Below are positions 33,939 through 43,418 of a stretch of DNA of 64,000 nt, piece after piece; within the stretch, counting starts at the first letter, position 1; every line of letters starts with the position of its first letter. Origin of the DNA: Lachnospiraceae bacterium XBB2008 (lineage in GTDB: Bacteria > Bacillota > Clostridia > Lachnospirales > Lachnospiraceae); contig FMVL01000004.1 of NCBI GenBank assembly GCA_900102235.1, positions 444,822-508,821 on the forward strand. The letters are read 5' to 3'. Under the pieces are notes generated by a model. That model had not been told where the DNA came from and did not search any database. It was given only the letters and a program-made list of their open reading frames with translations. The position numbers and the translations under genes were made by a program.

Positions 33939-35700
33939 AATATGCTCTCCTGACACTGTATACGCCGAAATGTCCGGCGATCCCATCAATCAGTTCTATC
34001 TTCACAGCCGTGCCGGTATCGGCATAATGATCCGAAACCCAGTCCATATCGTATTCGTCGGAGCAGATGATGAACACATTGTCGTTCTCAAGTATCGCAT
34101 CCGAAACATCCGTTATGCCCCATCCTGCGAGTTTTTCACGGAAAAGCGGGCTGTTCGATATCCATCCCCCGATCAGATCATAGTTCTTGACATACGGCTC
34201 GTTATCCGCAAACATCCTCTCGTTAAATGTCTCTCCGTCTATGATCGTGCTGTAGACATCCTCAAAGTAAAAGTTATCGGGATGCTCCCTGCAGTAAGCG
34301 TCTATCGCGTCTCCGAGGGCATTTACGTCCTTCTGCACGGCCATGCGGGAATTAAGTTTTGCAACCGAGCCGGGTAACACTATCAGACCGCCCACTATCA
34401 GCACGATGCCCGTGGTCATCCTCAAGTATCTGCCGTCCTTGATCCTTCCCGAAAACTCTGCCGAGATCATCGCAAAAAGCATCACACACTCAATGATGTA
34501 GAGCGGATGAACGATACGGTCGGGAAGACGCCTGCCGTAGATGATGTACATCCACGATATGCTCCGCATGATGAGAAGTCCGCCGACGCGAAGGAGCATT
34601 ATCATGATCTTGCGTCCGGTCGACCTTTCCCTGCTGGACAGGACTGAGATGACCAGCATCACATACAGAAAAAGTACGAGCAGCGAATACGCACCGCCCT
34701 TAAAGTGCGTCACTCTGTATATATACTCGCGAAACGCTTCGTGAAGCCTGTCGCGCACGGACTCGTGCCGCAGCTGCGAAGCAAAGAATGCTACCTGCCC
34801 GATCCTTTCTCCGTCTATGCGATCGTCAAGCGCGTAGTCATAGTTCTCGAGAAGCTTAACCTGCGACGCAGTCATGTCGATCGACTCATAGAAACCGCTC
34901 TGCTCGTCATACGGCGGCACATACTGATAATCGTACAGTTCGGTACGGTTATCGAACTCCATCAGAAATACTTTCCATTCTCCCGAAGAATACGACACCG
35001 AATTGATGAAAAAGGAAGCCGCCATCCCGACTACTATGAGTATGATCACACCCAGGAACCCCCTGACGGTACTGTGATCGAAGGGGTGCTTTTCCCTGCT
35101 CCATCTGGCCAGGCCGCATATCGCAAGGAAGGGTGCAAGAAGAAGCAGCATCTCGGTCCTGATCTGAAATGCAAGGATGACCATTACGATCGCCGGAAGT
35201 GCTTTTACGACGAACCTGCGCCCGGTCACATCGACCGGGATCGTATACAGATAAAGTGCGGCAGTCGCAGCAATGATCGCGACCGTGACCGTATACTGCA
35301 CCATCGTAAGATGCGGAAGGAGCGAGCACATCGCAAAAAGAAATACTATCGCACCGGCAGCGATGCCGCCCGAAAGATCCGGAGTCAGATGAACTATACG
35401 ATAAGTTATGATAAGGATGCACAGATACTGGCATCCGCACAGGAACAAAGCGTACCACGGAATGCCCGGGGCAAGCCTGTATAAGAACGAAATGAAAAAT
35501 CCTATCGGGCTTAACATCTGTACATTGAGCGCCGAAGGCGTGCCTGTGTATGTGCCTGACAGGATATCTTTCATCAGTACATCATCATTGAACTCATAAT
35601 AATGGTCGTATGCCACCGATGCTATGATGACGAGGAGCAGCGTGGCAATGACAGCAATGACGATGTCTGCATATCTGTTTTTTTCTTTAGCGGTTTTCAT
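33937..35700 (-). CDS. Large multi-pass membrane protein, probable GT-C-type transferase
   Basis: About 587 residues from the ATG at 35700 (AGGTGG upstream; overlap of 14 bp with the rffA-like gene). About eleven membrane segments. After the first one, YEFNDDVLMKDILSGTYTG carries the Asp-Asp pair typical of GT-C active sites; residues about 265-345 and 430-587 are hydrophilic and probably face outward. No named family recognised. Position between an aminotransferase and the acetyltransferase/GtrB group suggests it transfers a polyprenyl-phosphate sugar onto the glycan outside the membrane. Function is inference from topology. Confidence 0.7.
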   Translation of the reverse strand: MKTAKEKNRYADIVIAVIATLLLVIIASVAYDHYYEFNDDVLMKDILSGTYTGTPSALNVQMLSPIGFFISFLYRLAPGIPWYALFLCGCQYLCILIITYRIVHLTPDLSGGIAAGAIVFLFAMCSLLPHLTMVQYTVTVAIIAATAALYLYTIPVDVTGRRFVVKALPAIVMVILAFQIRTEMLLLLAPFLAICGLARWSREKHPFDHSTVRGFLGVIILIVVGMAASFFINSVSYSSGEWKVFLMEFDNRTELYDYQYVPPYDEQSGFYESIDMTASQVKLLENYDYALDDRIDGERIGQVAFFASQLRHESVRDRLHEAFREYIYRVTHFKGGAYSLLVLFLYVMLVISVLSSRERSTGRKIMIMLLRVGGLLIMRSISWMYIIYGRRLPDRIVHPLYIIECVMLFAMISAEFSGRIKDGRYLRMTTGIVLIVGGLIVLPGSVAKLNSRMAVQKDVNALGDAIDAYCREHPDNFYFEDVYSTIIDGETFNERMFADNEPYVKNYDLIGGWISNSPLFREKLAGWGITDVSDAILENDNVFIICSDEYDMDWVSDHYADTGTAVKIELIDGIAGHFGVYSVRRAY

Positions 35701-36820
35701 AGAAAGCAGCCACCTGATCGCAGATGTAGGTAACCTCATCTTCGGTCAGTTTATAATACATCGGGAGTCTAAGAAGCCTGTCACTCTCCGAAGTCGTGTA
35801 CCTGTCCTCGCCGTGGAATCTGCCGTATTTTACTCCGGCGGGAGCGGAATGGAGCGGAACATAATGGAATACCGACAGGATCTCACGGCTCTTAAGATGA
35901 TCGATGAGCGCGGTCCTCTCCTCCATGTCCTTCGCCTTGATATAGAACATGTGCGCATTGTGAACGCATTCATCGGGAATGAACGGAAGCGTTATGCGGC
36001 CGGCTTCGGCAAGAGGCGTGAGCAGAGTCTTATACTGCTCCCATCTGGCCTTTCTGGTCTCATTGATCTCGTCGGCCATCTCAAGCTGCGCATAAAGATA
36101 AGCCGCGTTCATGTCGCTGGGCAGGTATGACGAACCGTAATCCTGCCATCTGTATTTATCCACCTGGCCTCTGTAATACTTGCTGCGGTCGGTGCCTTTC
36201 TCTCTGAAGATCTCCGCCTTTTCCACGAAGGACTCATCGCGTATCAAAAGCGCCCCGCCTTCACCCATGCTGTAGTTCTTGGTCTCATGGAAACTGTAGC
36301 ATCCGAAATCGCCGATGGCTCCGAGAGCACGGCCCTTATATGTCGCCATGATGCCCTGCGCGGCATCCTCAACGACTGCCAGATCATGGCGCTTGGCGAT
36401 GTCGAGGATCGTATCCATCTCACATCCCACGCCCGCATAGTGCACGGGAACGATGGCTCTGGTCCTGTCCGTGACCGCGTCTTCTATGAGTTTCTCATCG
36501 ATGTTCATCGTATCGGGACGGATGTCCACAAATACGGCCGTGGCTCCTCGCAGTACGAAAGCATCTGCCGTTGATACAAAAGTGTATGACGGCATAATGA
36601 CCTCATCACCGGGTTTTATGTCCAGAAGGAGGGCCGCAAGCTCTGTCGCATGCGTACATGAGGTGGTCAGAAGTGCGCGTCCGGTCCCTGTCTTATGCTC
36701 GATCCACTCAGAGCATTTCTTCGTAAAAGGGCCGTCTCCGCAGATCTTCTGGTTATCGACCGCTTCACGGATATATTCGATTTCTTTGCCTGTAAAAGGC
36801 GGTACATTAAAATTGATCAT
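35687..36820 (-). CDS. rffA: dTDP-4-amino-4,6-dideoxygalactose transaminase-like (RffA/WecE)
   Basis: 377 residues, PLP-dependent DegT family. INFNVPPFTGKEIEYIREAV, LLTTSCTHATELAALLLDI, the VMPSYTFVSTADAFVLRGA block, PVHYAGVGCEMDTIL, VVEDAAQGIMATYKGRALG, and the Schiff-base Lys in YSFHETKNYSMGEGGAL are all close to RffA/WecE, which aminates dTDP-4-keto-6-deoxyglucose from glutamate. The dTDP-sugar genes rfbA/rfbB are not in view. With the GNAT at 32898 it could yield an Fuc4NAc-type sugar. The close match makes the assignment good, though a UDP-sugar substrate is possible. Confidence 0.9.
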   Translation of the reverse strand: MINFNVPPFTGKEIEYIREAVDNQKICGDGPFTKKCSEWIEHKTGTGRALLTTSCTHATELAALLLDIKPGDEVIMPSYTFVSTADAFVLRGATAVFVDIRPDTMNIDEKLIEDAVTDRTRAIVPVHYAGVGCEMDTILDIAKRHDLAVVEDAAQGIMATYKGRALGAIGDFGCYSFHETKNYSMGEGGALLIRDESFVEKAEIFREKGTDRSKYYRGQVDKYRWQDYGSSYLPSDMNAAYLYAQLEMADEINETRKARWEQYKTLLTPLAEAGRITLPFIPDECVHNAHMFYIKAKDMEERTALIDHLKSREILSVFHYVPLHSAPAGVKYGRFHGEDRYTTSESDRLLRLPMYYKLTEDEVTYICDQVAAFYENR

Positions 36821-36840
36821 GGGGTTATTTTATCACCTGT

Positions 36841-38772
36841 TCATCTGAGTGGCAAACCGTACACGGCATATGCATCATTCACGTAAACCTGCTCATAACC
36901 GTTTGTGTGAATGAATCCGATAAGGTCTGCAAGCTTGGGGTCATCACTGTATTTTGCGGCTTCTTCGCCGAAGAACTCTATCGCCTCGGGATCTCCTCCC
37001 TCCAAAGCGGCGATGGGCAGAGTGACTATCACATAGGGCAGCCTTTCGGGGGCTCCTATCACGACAGCGTTTAAGTCACGTTCCCATTCATCATAGTTAT
37101 AGCTGTCCAGATCCGGCCAGAATGTGGTCAGGCGGCTCGGCATATCGAGGATGTATCCGAGCCCCGGGATCTCACCGTAGAGGATCACCCGGTCATCTTC
37201 GGTCTTGTGTGCATACATATAGTCCATGAGCCCCTGAAGGTTCTTAGCGTTCTCGGACGTGGTGCGGATATGTTCCGTCCTCTCATATCCGACGACATAC
37301 GAGTCAAGTTTTTCTCCGTTTATTCCGTCGTTGAACGCATTGACCAGATGGAAGCCGAAACCCTGTATGAAAGTTCCCGCAAAAAGGATCGCGGTCGTAA
37401 GCGTTACCGCAAAGACGAACCCGCGCTTGCGCCCGTCACCGCTCGTAAGTTCTGCGGGACATTCCGGAACAGCGTCCGTATCGTCGGATTCACCGAATTC
37501 GATGAGTTCGCCCGCCGCATCCCACAGCACCCAGGCAATGTACGGGGCACAGATGAACAAGTTGTTGACTATCGGGTAGAGCCCGTTGTTTGATCCGATA
37601 CAGGTGATGTATATCATGATGAGCACGATCAGAGAAAGTATCCGCTTGCTCTCCCATGTTTCGTTATCCGAGCACAGAGGCTTAGCCCTGAATACGATGA
37701 AAAGCGATATCAGCGTCGTCGCAAACAGAAGGATCACGGCCCAGAAATACATGCTCCCGTATTCATAATATCTGAACGAGAACATCCCGCGTCCGTAGCA
37801 GAGTCTGATGACCGCGCCGAACAGCATTCCGAACAGCGTTCCTGCCAGGATAGTACCGATCGAGCCCCCGTTCATGTGTGCTTTCTTGCGGGAGGGTTCA
37901 TTGCTGTTCTTCTTCAGCTCATGCTCCATGTAGAGAACTCCGGATATGACAGCTGCAACAACCCAGAGGGCTATCCATTTTCCGGCATAAGCATAGTCTT
38001 CAAACATCGCCGTGATCATTGCGGCGGGTTTATAATCCACAGCCTTGCCGGTCATCTTGAACATGTTGCCTATCATATCGGAATAGGCATGCGATGAATA
38101 TCTGTTACGGATCACGATCAGGAGGATGATCGCGCTTACAGCGTATCCGCCGATGCAGCATGCGGTGTCGGCGAGTGTCTTTGCGGCCTTCCTCTTGCGG
38201 ACAAAAGCTGCAAACCAGACGGCCAGGATAAGAGCCGCCTCGGTAACATTCGGAAGCCTCGTAAATACATTCAGACCCAGGCATAAACCTGCAAGAATAA
38301 AGAGTATCCTGCGGCGCTTATCATCATCCTCTAAGGCACCTGTATATACCAGCAGCGCACCTGCGGTAAACAGCAGATAGGTGAGGTAATTGTAAAGTAT
38401 CGTCGTGGGGCACCAGCACAGACTTAATGCCAGTATCTCTCCCGCAAAAATGATGTGGATGTTTATGCGCTTTTCAAGGAAGATAAGCGGAAGGATCGCA
38501 GTCAGGCTGACCACGAGGGAAGTATAGATATTAAGGCCGAGAAGAGTCGATCCTCCGGGCAGTTTGGTGAAAAAAGACCCGAGGACATTGGCCAGATAAG
38601 TGGCAACACTCCACGTACCCGTCATGCTGTCATGAAAAACAAAATTAGCGGGGGAATAGGTGGTGTCCCCCACATAGAGTCCGCGCCCGACCCTGACCAT
38701 CGGATATGCGATGAGGATCAGGATATATACGATCATCAGAAAACGATCAGCTAGGGTCTTTCTTTTTTCCAT
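36841..38772 (-). CDS. Large multi-pass membrane protein, probable GT-C-type transferase
   Basis: 643 residues. About eleven membrane segments in the first 480 residues and a hydrophilic C-terminal domain (about 490-643) containing AHKTEDDRVILYGEIPGLGY and a Tyr/Asp-rich stretch. ANFVFHDSMTGTWSVATYL follows the first membrane segment and may be the acidic outer loop of a GT-C enzyme. CPTTILYNYLTYLLFTAGAL resembles the mid-region of PMT-like transferases. No named family recognised. The start at 38772 overlaps the acyltransferase gene by 26 bp and has a weak ribosome site, so translational coupling is likely. Confidence 0.68.
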   Translation of the reverse strand: MEKRKTLADRFLMIVYILILIAYPMVRVGRGLYVGDTTYSPANFVFHDSMTGTWSVATYLANVLGSFFTKLPGGSTLLGLNIYTSLVVSLTAILPLIFLEKRINIHIIFAGEILALSLCWCPTTILYNYLTYLLFTAGALLVYTGALEDDDKRRRILFILAGLCLGLNVFTRLPNVTEAALILAVWFAAFVRKRKAAKTLADTACCIGGYAVSAIILLIVIRNRYSSHAYSDMIGNMFKMTGKAVDYKPAAMITAMFEDYAYAGKWIALWVVAAVISGVLYMEHELKKNSNEPSRKKAHMNGGSIGTILAGTLFGMLFGAVIRLCYGRGMFSFRYYEYGSMYFWAVILLFATTLISLFIVFRAKPLCSDNETWESKRILSLIVLIMIYITCIGSNNGLYPIVNNLFICAPYIAWVLWDAAGELIEFGESDDTDAVPECPAELTSGDGRKRGFVFAVTLTTAILFAGTFIQGFGFHLVNAFNDGINGEKLDSYVVGYERTEHIRTTSENAKNLQGLMDYMYAHKTEDDRVILYGEIPGLGYILDMPSRLTTFWPDLDSYNYDEWERDLNAVVIGAPERLPYVIVTLPIAALEGGDPEAIEFFGEEAAKYSDDPKLADLIGFIHTNGYEQVYVNDAYAVYGLPLR

Positions 38773-39853
38773 TACGAGAAGTCCACACGGCGGCTATGCG
38801 CTCATGAACGGCGCTCCGCACATACTCCGTAAGCAGGCCTGCCGCGTAGATCAGCAGCACGCACCACAGCCAGTTAAGGATCGTCATGACAAGGGATCTG
38901 TCGGATGTTACACCAAGCCACTTCGGCCAGGCATATCTTACACACGGATGCTCATGCAGAAGGTAAACACCGAAGGTAAGCCTGCCCAGAATACGGGCGG
39001 CGCGGGCCGGGATCCCTTCTTCGTTAAAAGATGCATTCTTGAATATATAGAACAGTCCGACGGAAGCCGTCAGCACAAACACATAGTTATAGTGAAAAAC
39101 GATATCTGAATAGTGGAGCAGCCCGTCTATCCCCGTGGCATGACCGGCATAGGAAAAGCCGAGTCCTATCACAAATACCAGCAGTGCGGAACCCGCATAT
39201 ACGAGCCATGACATTGATCTCTTCCCTTCCAGGAAGCTTATGCCGTAGAGCCTGATATATGCCGCCACGCAGAACAGCGTCATGAACCACAGATAGTTAT
39301 ATCCGTATGCATCGCCCGGAAGAAGCATGGGCAGAATGCTTTTTTCCACGCTGGTAAAAACGAGAAGGAGGCAGATCAGAACCGTGAACGTGCGCTTATC
39401 GAGCGCCCTGATACCCTTCGCAAGGATCGGGGCCGTAAGATACATGAGAAAATATGCGGTCACGAACCAGTATTCCTCGCATCCCACCGGGAAGATATAT
39501 ACGAGAAGCGAATGAAGATCAGTCGGCGGAGTCACGTCACCGACTCCCGCGATCAGAAGCACCGCATAGATGATCAGGCTGTACTCGAGGACCTGGACCA
39601 GGAGGCCGACAAATCTCGAGGGTTTAAACTCAGACTCCACGAGAAAATAACCGCTGATCAGGACATATGTGTTTACCGCGCAGATGCAAAATGACGTGAT
39701 GAGCCACATCACCACGGATCTTGATGAAAAATCCGCAGTCGGGTTTTCGATGATCCCGCCCTTGAACATGTAGTGGAGCGTGATCACCATACCCATGGCC
39801 AGAACGCGCAGCCATTCGTAATTGGATTGTCTCCTGTGTTCGGAATTATTCAT
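38747..39853 (-). CDS. Acyltransferase family 3 membrane protein (OafA/WecH-like)
   Basis: About 368 residues with ten membrane segments. The opening NYEWLRVLAMGMVITLHYMF has the RxLAxxxVxxxH pattern of the family, with the His needed for catalysis; FLMYLTAPILAKGIRALDKR and the late LTFGVYLLHEHPCVRY are typical. It likely O-acetylates (or otherwise acylates) the glycan during assembly. The chosen ATG at 39853 follows GGAGAC and lies 8 bp inside the end of the gtrA-like gene; a TTG one codon earlier is the only other near start. Confidence 0.9.
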   Translation of the reverse strand: MNNSEHRRQSNYEWLRVLAMGMVITLHYMFKGGIIENPTADFSSRSVVMWLITSFCICAVNTYVLISGYFLVESEFKPSRFVGLLVQVLEYSLIIYAVLLIAGVGDVTPPTDLHSLLVYIFPVGCEEYWFVTAYFLMYLTAPILAKGIRALDKRTFTVLICLLLVFTSVEKSILPMLLPGDAYGYNYLWFMTLFCVAAYIRLYGISFLEGKRSMSWLVYAGSALLVFVIGLGFSYAGHATGIDGLLHYSDIVFHYNYVFVLTASVGLFYIFKNASFNEEGIPARAARILGRLTFGVYLLHEHPCVRYAWPKWLGVTSDRSLVMTILNWLWCVLLIYAAGLLTEYVRSAVHERIAAVWTSRNGKKKDPS

Positions 39854-40343
39854 CAACCGTCTCCGATGATCCCTCTGCTTCCGGTGCAGCCTCTGCGCCG
39901 GCAGTCTCTTTTGCCTCGCCCTTATGTCTGAACACGATGAGTTTGCTTAAAACGTAATTCGTTACGATGACCACGAACTGTCCGATCAGTTTGACCACAA
40001 GCGCTCCGAGTTCCGAATCGAAACCGAGCTTATCGCAGCCGAGCCATATGATCGCATCCTCCAGAAAAAGCGTGAACAGTCTGGCAACGATGAATGATAC
40101 GAACTCTTTGCCGAGGCCTGCCGCGGATCCCGCTTTGCTCCTGAACACGAATATCTTGTTTGTGAAAAAAGCAAATATCACGACCAGGATCCAGTCGATG
40201 GTATTGGCCATGACTTCGCCCATGCCGAGTTTGGAATTGAATATCCAGAACAGCACCATGCTCAGTACGAATGCGACGCCGCCCCAGAACAGATAACTTA
40301 TCCCTTCACGATGTTTTTTGTAAATATCCCAGATCTTCTTCAT
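39846..40343 (-). CDS. GtrA family membrane protein
   Basis: 165 residues, four membrane segments in the first 135 residues and a low-complexity acidic tail rich in Glu and Ala (about 142-165). ISYLFWGGVAFVLSMVLFWIF, ILVVIFAFFTNKIFVFRSK and FVVIVTNYVLSKLIVFRHK match GtrA/DPMS-flippase-like proteins, thought to flip polyprenyl-phosphate sugars. It partners in principle with the GtrB-like transferase (31948). It overlaps the ABC transporter gene by 4 bp (ATGA). Confidence 0.9.
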   Translation of the reverse strand: MKKIWDIYKKHREGISYLFWGGVAFVLSMVLFWIFNSKLGMGEVMANTIDWILVVIFAFFTNKIFVFRSKAGSAAGLGKEFVSFIVARLFTLFLEDAIIWLGCDKLGFDSELGALVVKLIGQFVVIVTNYVLSKLIVFRHKGEAKETAGAEAAPEAEGSSETVDE

Positions 40344-42097
40344 GCCTGTCTTTCCACGCTAACCTTTCCTTCTTCTACTCTGTAGACCATATCACATTTT
40401 TCAATGGTCTGAAGCCTGTGGGCTATGATGATCAGAGTCTTGCGCCCGTGCAGTCTGTTGATCGAATCCATGATCGCGGTCTCGGTCTCGTTATCGAGAG
40501 CCGATGTCGCTTCATCGAGGACCAGTACCTCAGGATCTTCAAACAGTGCTCTGGCTATGCCTATACGCTGGCGCTGACCGCCCGAAAGCCTGATGCCGCG
40601 CTCTCCGATGCCGGTGTCCAGTCCGTCCGGAAGTGAACGCACATAATCATCGAGCTGGGCTTCCTTAAGGGCCGCCCATACCTTGTCATCATCTATCTCT
40701 TCGTCCGGGATCCCGAACGCCACATTCTTGCGGATGGATGTGTCCAGCATGAATATCGTCTGAGGGATGTAGCCGATATTCTTAAGCCATCTGCGGTAGT
40801 TGCTCCTCACATCCACGCCGTCGGCGAGGATCTGTCCCTCTTCTATGTCGAGAAGTCCGAGCATGATGTTCACTATCGTGGTCTTGCCCGCACCCGATGT
40901 GCCGACGATACCGACGGACTTGCCCACGGGTATCTTCATGGTCGCATGATCGAATACATACATGTCGCTGTCGGGATAGTGATATACGATATTCTTAAGT
41001 TCTATGGCATCTTTGACCGGAAGTTTCTCAACATGCTCGACCGCCAGATAGGTATCGGCATCATAGTCCACACTCTCGTCATGGATCTCGGTCTGCAGAT
41101 CGTCGGTGACACCCATGAAGAAAGGCTCAAAATACGATATCGCGGTCTGATAGTTGTTGATGCGGTTCGCACTCGGAAGCAGCCGCATTGCGGCAACACC
41201 GAAGGCTGTGATCTGCGAGAGCAGTTCGGTCACGGGCGCTCCGGAGAGCATCCTGATCATCATGTAGATCACGAGTCCGGCCACACACAGAGTCTCTATC
41301 AGAAGTCTCGGAGTGGCGTTAAAAAGATTGTATTTCTGGACCGCATTTACATAGCCTTCTCCGCACTTGGCATACTCGTTGATGAAGTAGGGCTCGCGGT
41401 TGGCTATCTTGATCTCCTTGATGCCGATAACGGACTGCTCGATCCATTTAAAGAGTCCGCTGTAATAATCCTGATTGTCTTCACCGGCTTTTCGCATGAC
41501 GGGCTTTAATACGTACTTGATCACGACAAGGACCACGATCAGAAGTGCCGCTATCCATACGACCATGCCCGCATCCATATAGAGCAGCACGATGATCAGA
41601 CACGCAAAGACTATGTACTCGCTGAACAGCTGCAGGACGCTTAAGATCAGGCCGTACATGTTGTTGACATCGGATGTGATGCTCCGCTGTATAACGGCCG
41701 TATCGGCGCCCAGATAGTACTCATAGGGGCGCTGCATGAAGTTGATCATCATGCGTCTGGAAGTGGCGAACTGATTGGTGTAGACGAACCTGAGTTCAAC
41801 CTTGGTCAGGAAGAACAGGAAGACATTCTTGATCACAAACGCCAGTATCAGACCGACCATGGCCGTGATCGCGAACTGCCTCGTGCTCGTCATGTGGAAA
41901 AGCTCGTAGATCGCGTGCATGTATCTGTTGGTCTGCACCGTAGTCGGTTCAATGATGACCTGAAGCACAGGTATGGCCATAGCCACGCCCGCACTCTCCA
42001 GAACGCCGCCTATCAGCATCATGATCACTATTCCGCCCATCTGGACTTTCTGCTTCCTGTCGAGAAGCAGGTTCATTTTCTTAAGTATCTTAATCAT
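40340..42097 (-). CDS. ABC transporter, fused permease/ATPase (PglK/MsbA-like flippase)
   Basis: 585 residues. Six membrane segments (about 15-310) then an ATPase domain: Walker A IVGTSGAGKTTIVNIMLG, Q-loop IGYIPQTIFMLD, signature RLSGGQRQRIGIARALFED, Walker B VLVLDEATSALD and H-loop IIAHRLQT. Half-transporters of this size in glycan loci (PglK) flip lipid-linked oligosaccharides outward. No Wzx-type flippase is seen, so this is the best candidate to export the repeat unit. It starts the tightly coupled part of the leftward polysaccharide operon. Confidence 0.92.
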   Translation of the reverse strand: MIKILKKMNLLLDRKQKVQMGGIVIMMLIGGVLESAGVAMAIPVLQVIIEPTTVQTNRYMHAIYELFHMTSTRQFAITAMVGLILAFVIKNVFLFFLTKVELRFVYTNQFATSRRMMINFMQRPYEYYLGADTAVIQRSITSDVNNMYGLILSVLQLFSEYIVFACLIIVLLYMDAGMVVWIAALLIVVLVVIKYVLKPVMRKAGEDNQDYYSGLFKWIEQSVIGIKEIKIANREPYFINEYAKCGEGYVNAVQKYNLFNATPRLLIETLCVAGLVIYMMIRMLSGAPVTELLSQITAFGVAAMRLLPSANRINNYQTAISYFEPFFMGVTDDLQTEIHDESVDYDADTYLAVEHVEKLPVKDAIELKNIVYHYPDSDMYVFDHATMKIPVGKSVGIVGTSGAGKTTIVNIMLGLLDIEEGQILADGVDVRSNYRRWLKNIGYIPQTIFMLDTSIRKNVAFGIPDEEIDDDKVWAALKEAQLDDYVRSLPDGLDTGIGERGIRLSGGQRQRIGIARALFEDPEVLVLDEATSALDNETETAIMDSINRLHGRKTLIIIAHRLQTIEKCDMVYRVEEGKVSVERQA

Positions 42098-42121
42098 TCT
42101 TCTAAGTTCCGGGCTGCAGCG

Positions 42122-43417
42122 CTATTTCAACTCAAAACTGTCGCGGACTATATCCGCAGCCTTGCGCAGTGCTCTTTCGTCCGGTCCCTCTATTATATAG
42201 TATCCGCGCCAGAGTATGGAAGATTCATCGTTTATCGAGCCTAAGTAGTCGAGCAGCTTCATCTTGCATTTCCACTTGCGAAAAGCGACTCCGGCGGGCA
42301 TGAGCGATACGATCTTCTCGGGATCCGGTATTCCGTGCAGGAAGCAGTGCTCCATGTCAAAATATCTGAGCATCAGCTTCCGGCTGTTGAGCGGCTGGAA
42401 ATAATGCGACGCTCCCGACATGTATCTTATGTACTGCTCGGCAGGATCCACACCGCAGGCCATGGGGATAAGTTCGTCATACACATGTCTCCCGGCAGGA
42501 GAAGCGGAAACCTCTATCACATTGATATCCCGTCCGTTGATGACGATGTCGGCGTGCAGCATGCAGTCCTTGAGTCCGAGGGTCTCGCACACGCTGCTCA
42601 TGTAATCCCTGATACGGGCTTCCAGCGCACGGTCGTCGCTCGGCATGATGACCATGTACTCAACGGCCTGCCTGGCGGGAGGAGGTGTCAGGCGCTTACG
42701 GCGCACGAGCATTATCTCATAATTGTAGCCTTCCATGAAGCCGTCGATTGCGTATTCATCGCCGATCAGTGCTTCCTCAAGTATGTAATCGTCTGACGGA
42801 TCGTCTTCGAGAGAAGCTTTTCTCTGATGCTCCTCCATCGCTCTCTTGACGTTTCTGGAAAATTCCGCCGCACTCACATTCTCATTATCCGGTCTCTCGG
42901 TATTTTCATGAGTTCCCCAGATATCATCCTGAAGCTTAAAGACTTCATCAGGATTCGTAAGGTAATGGACTGATCTGCCGTGCGATCCGAACCTCGGTTT
43001 AAATATCGCAGGATATTGTATCCTGTAAGGATCGACCGGCCTGAAGGAGTTCACAAGAAAGCATCTGTTCGACCGTAGTCCCGCGGCACTGAGTTTCTTG
43101 TGAAATTCGTATTTATCGGTGCACATGACCGCTTTGGCGCGGCTGATGCCCGGAAGGTGCAGCGCATCATTGACGGCGCCGATCGTCGTTAGATGTCTGC
43201 CTATCGGAGTGGTCATGACGAAATCGATATCCTCTTTTTTCAGGGCATCGATCACCTCTGATTCATGAGAGATATCTATTCTGTAATGGACATCCGCCGC
43301 CATGGCGCCGGGGGCTTTAGGGTCCTGGTCCACGGCTATGACCCGGTGTCCGAGCTTGTGAGCCTGTTCTATTGCATGTACGGATTCGGCATCCGCTCCG
43401 ATGACCGCCACATTCAT
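42122..43417 (-). CDS. ATP-grasp domain protein
   Basis: 431 residues. N-terminal pre-ATP-grasp Rossmann part (NVAVIGADAESVHAIEQAH, VIAVDQDPKAPG), then an ATP-grasp domain: MCTDKYEFHKKLSAAG, YPAIFKPRFGSHGRSV (nucleotide-binding Lys and Gly loop), LEEALIGDEYAIDGF, and metal ligands in HADIVINGRDINVIEVSASP. The family ligates a carboxylate to an amine or thiol; carbamoyl-phosphate-synthase-like and PurK-like members exist. It adjoins the polysaccharide locus (25 bp from the flippase), so a role in adding an amino acid to a sugar acid is possible, but nothing visible fixes the substrate. Confidence 0.82.
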   Translation of the reverse strand: MNVAVIGADAESVHAIEQAHKLGHRVIAVDQDPKAPGAMAADVHYRIDISHESEVIDALKKEDIDFVMTTPIGRHLTTIGAVNDALHLPGISRAKAVMCTDKYEFHKKLSAAGLRSNRCFLVNSFRPVDPYRIQYPAIFKPRFGSHGRSVHYLTNPDEVFKLQDDIWGTHENTERPDNENVSAAEFSRNVKRAMEEHQRKASLEDDPSDDYILEEALIGDEYAIDGFMEGYNYEIMLVRRKRLTPPPARQAVEYMVIMPSDDRALEARIRDYMSSVCETLGLKDCMLHADIVINGRDINVIEVSASPAGRHVYDELIPMACGVDPAEQYIRYMSGASHYFQPLNSRKLMLRYFDMEHCFLHGIPDPEKIVSLMPAGVAFRKWKCKMKLLDYLGSINDESSILWRGYYIIEGPDERALRKAADIVRDSFELK

Positions 43418-43418
43418 G

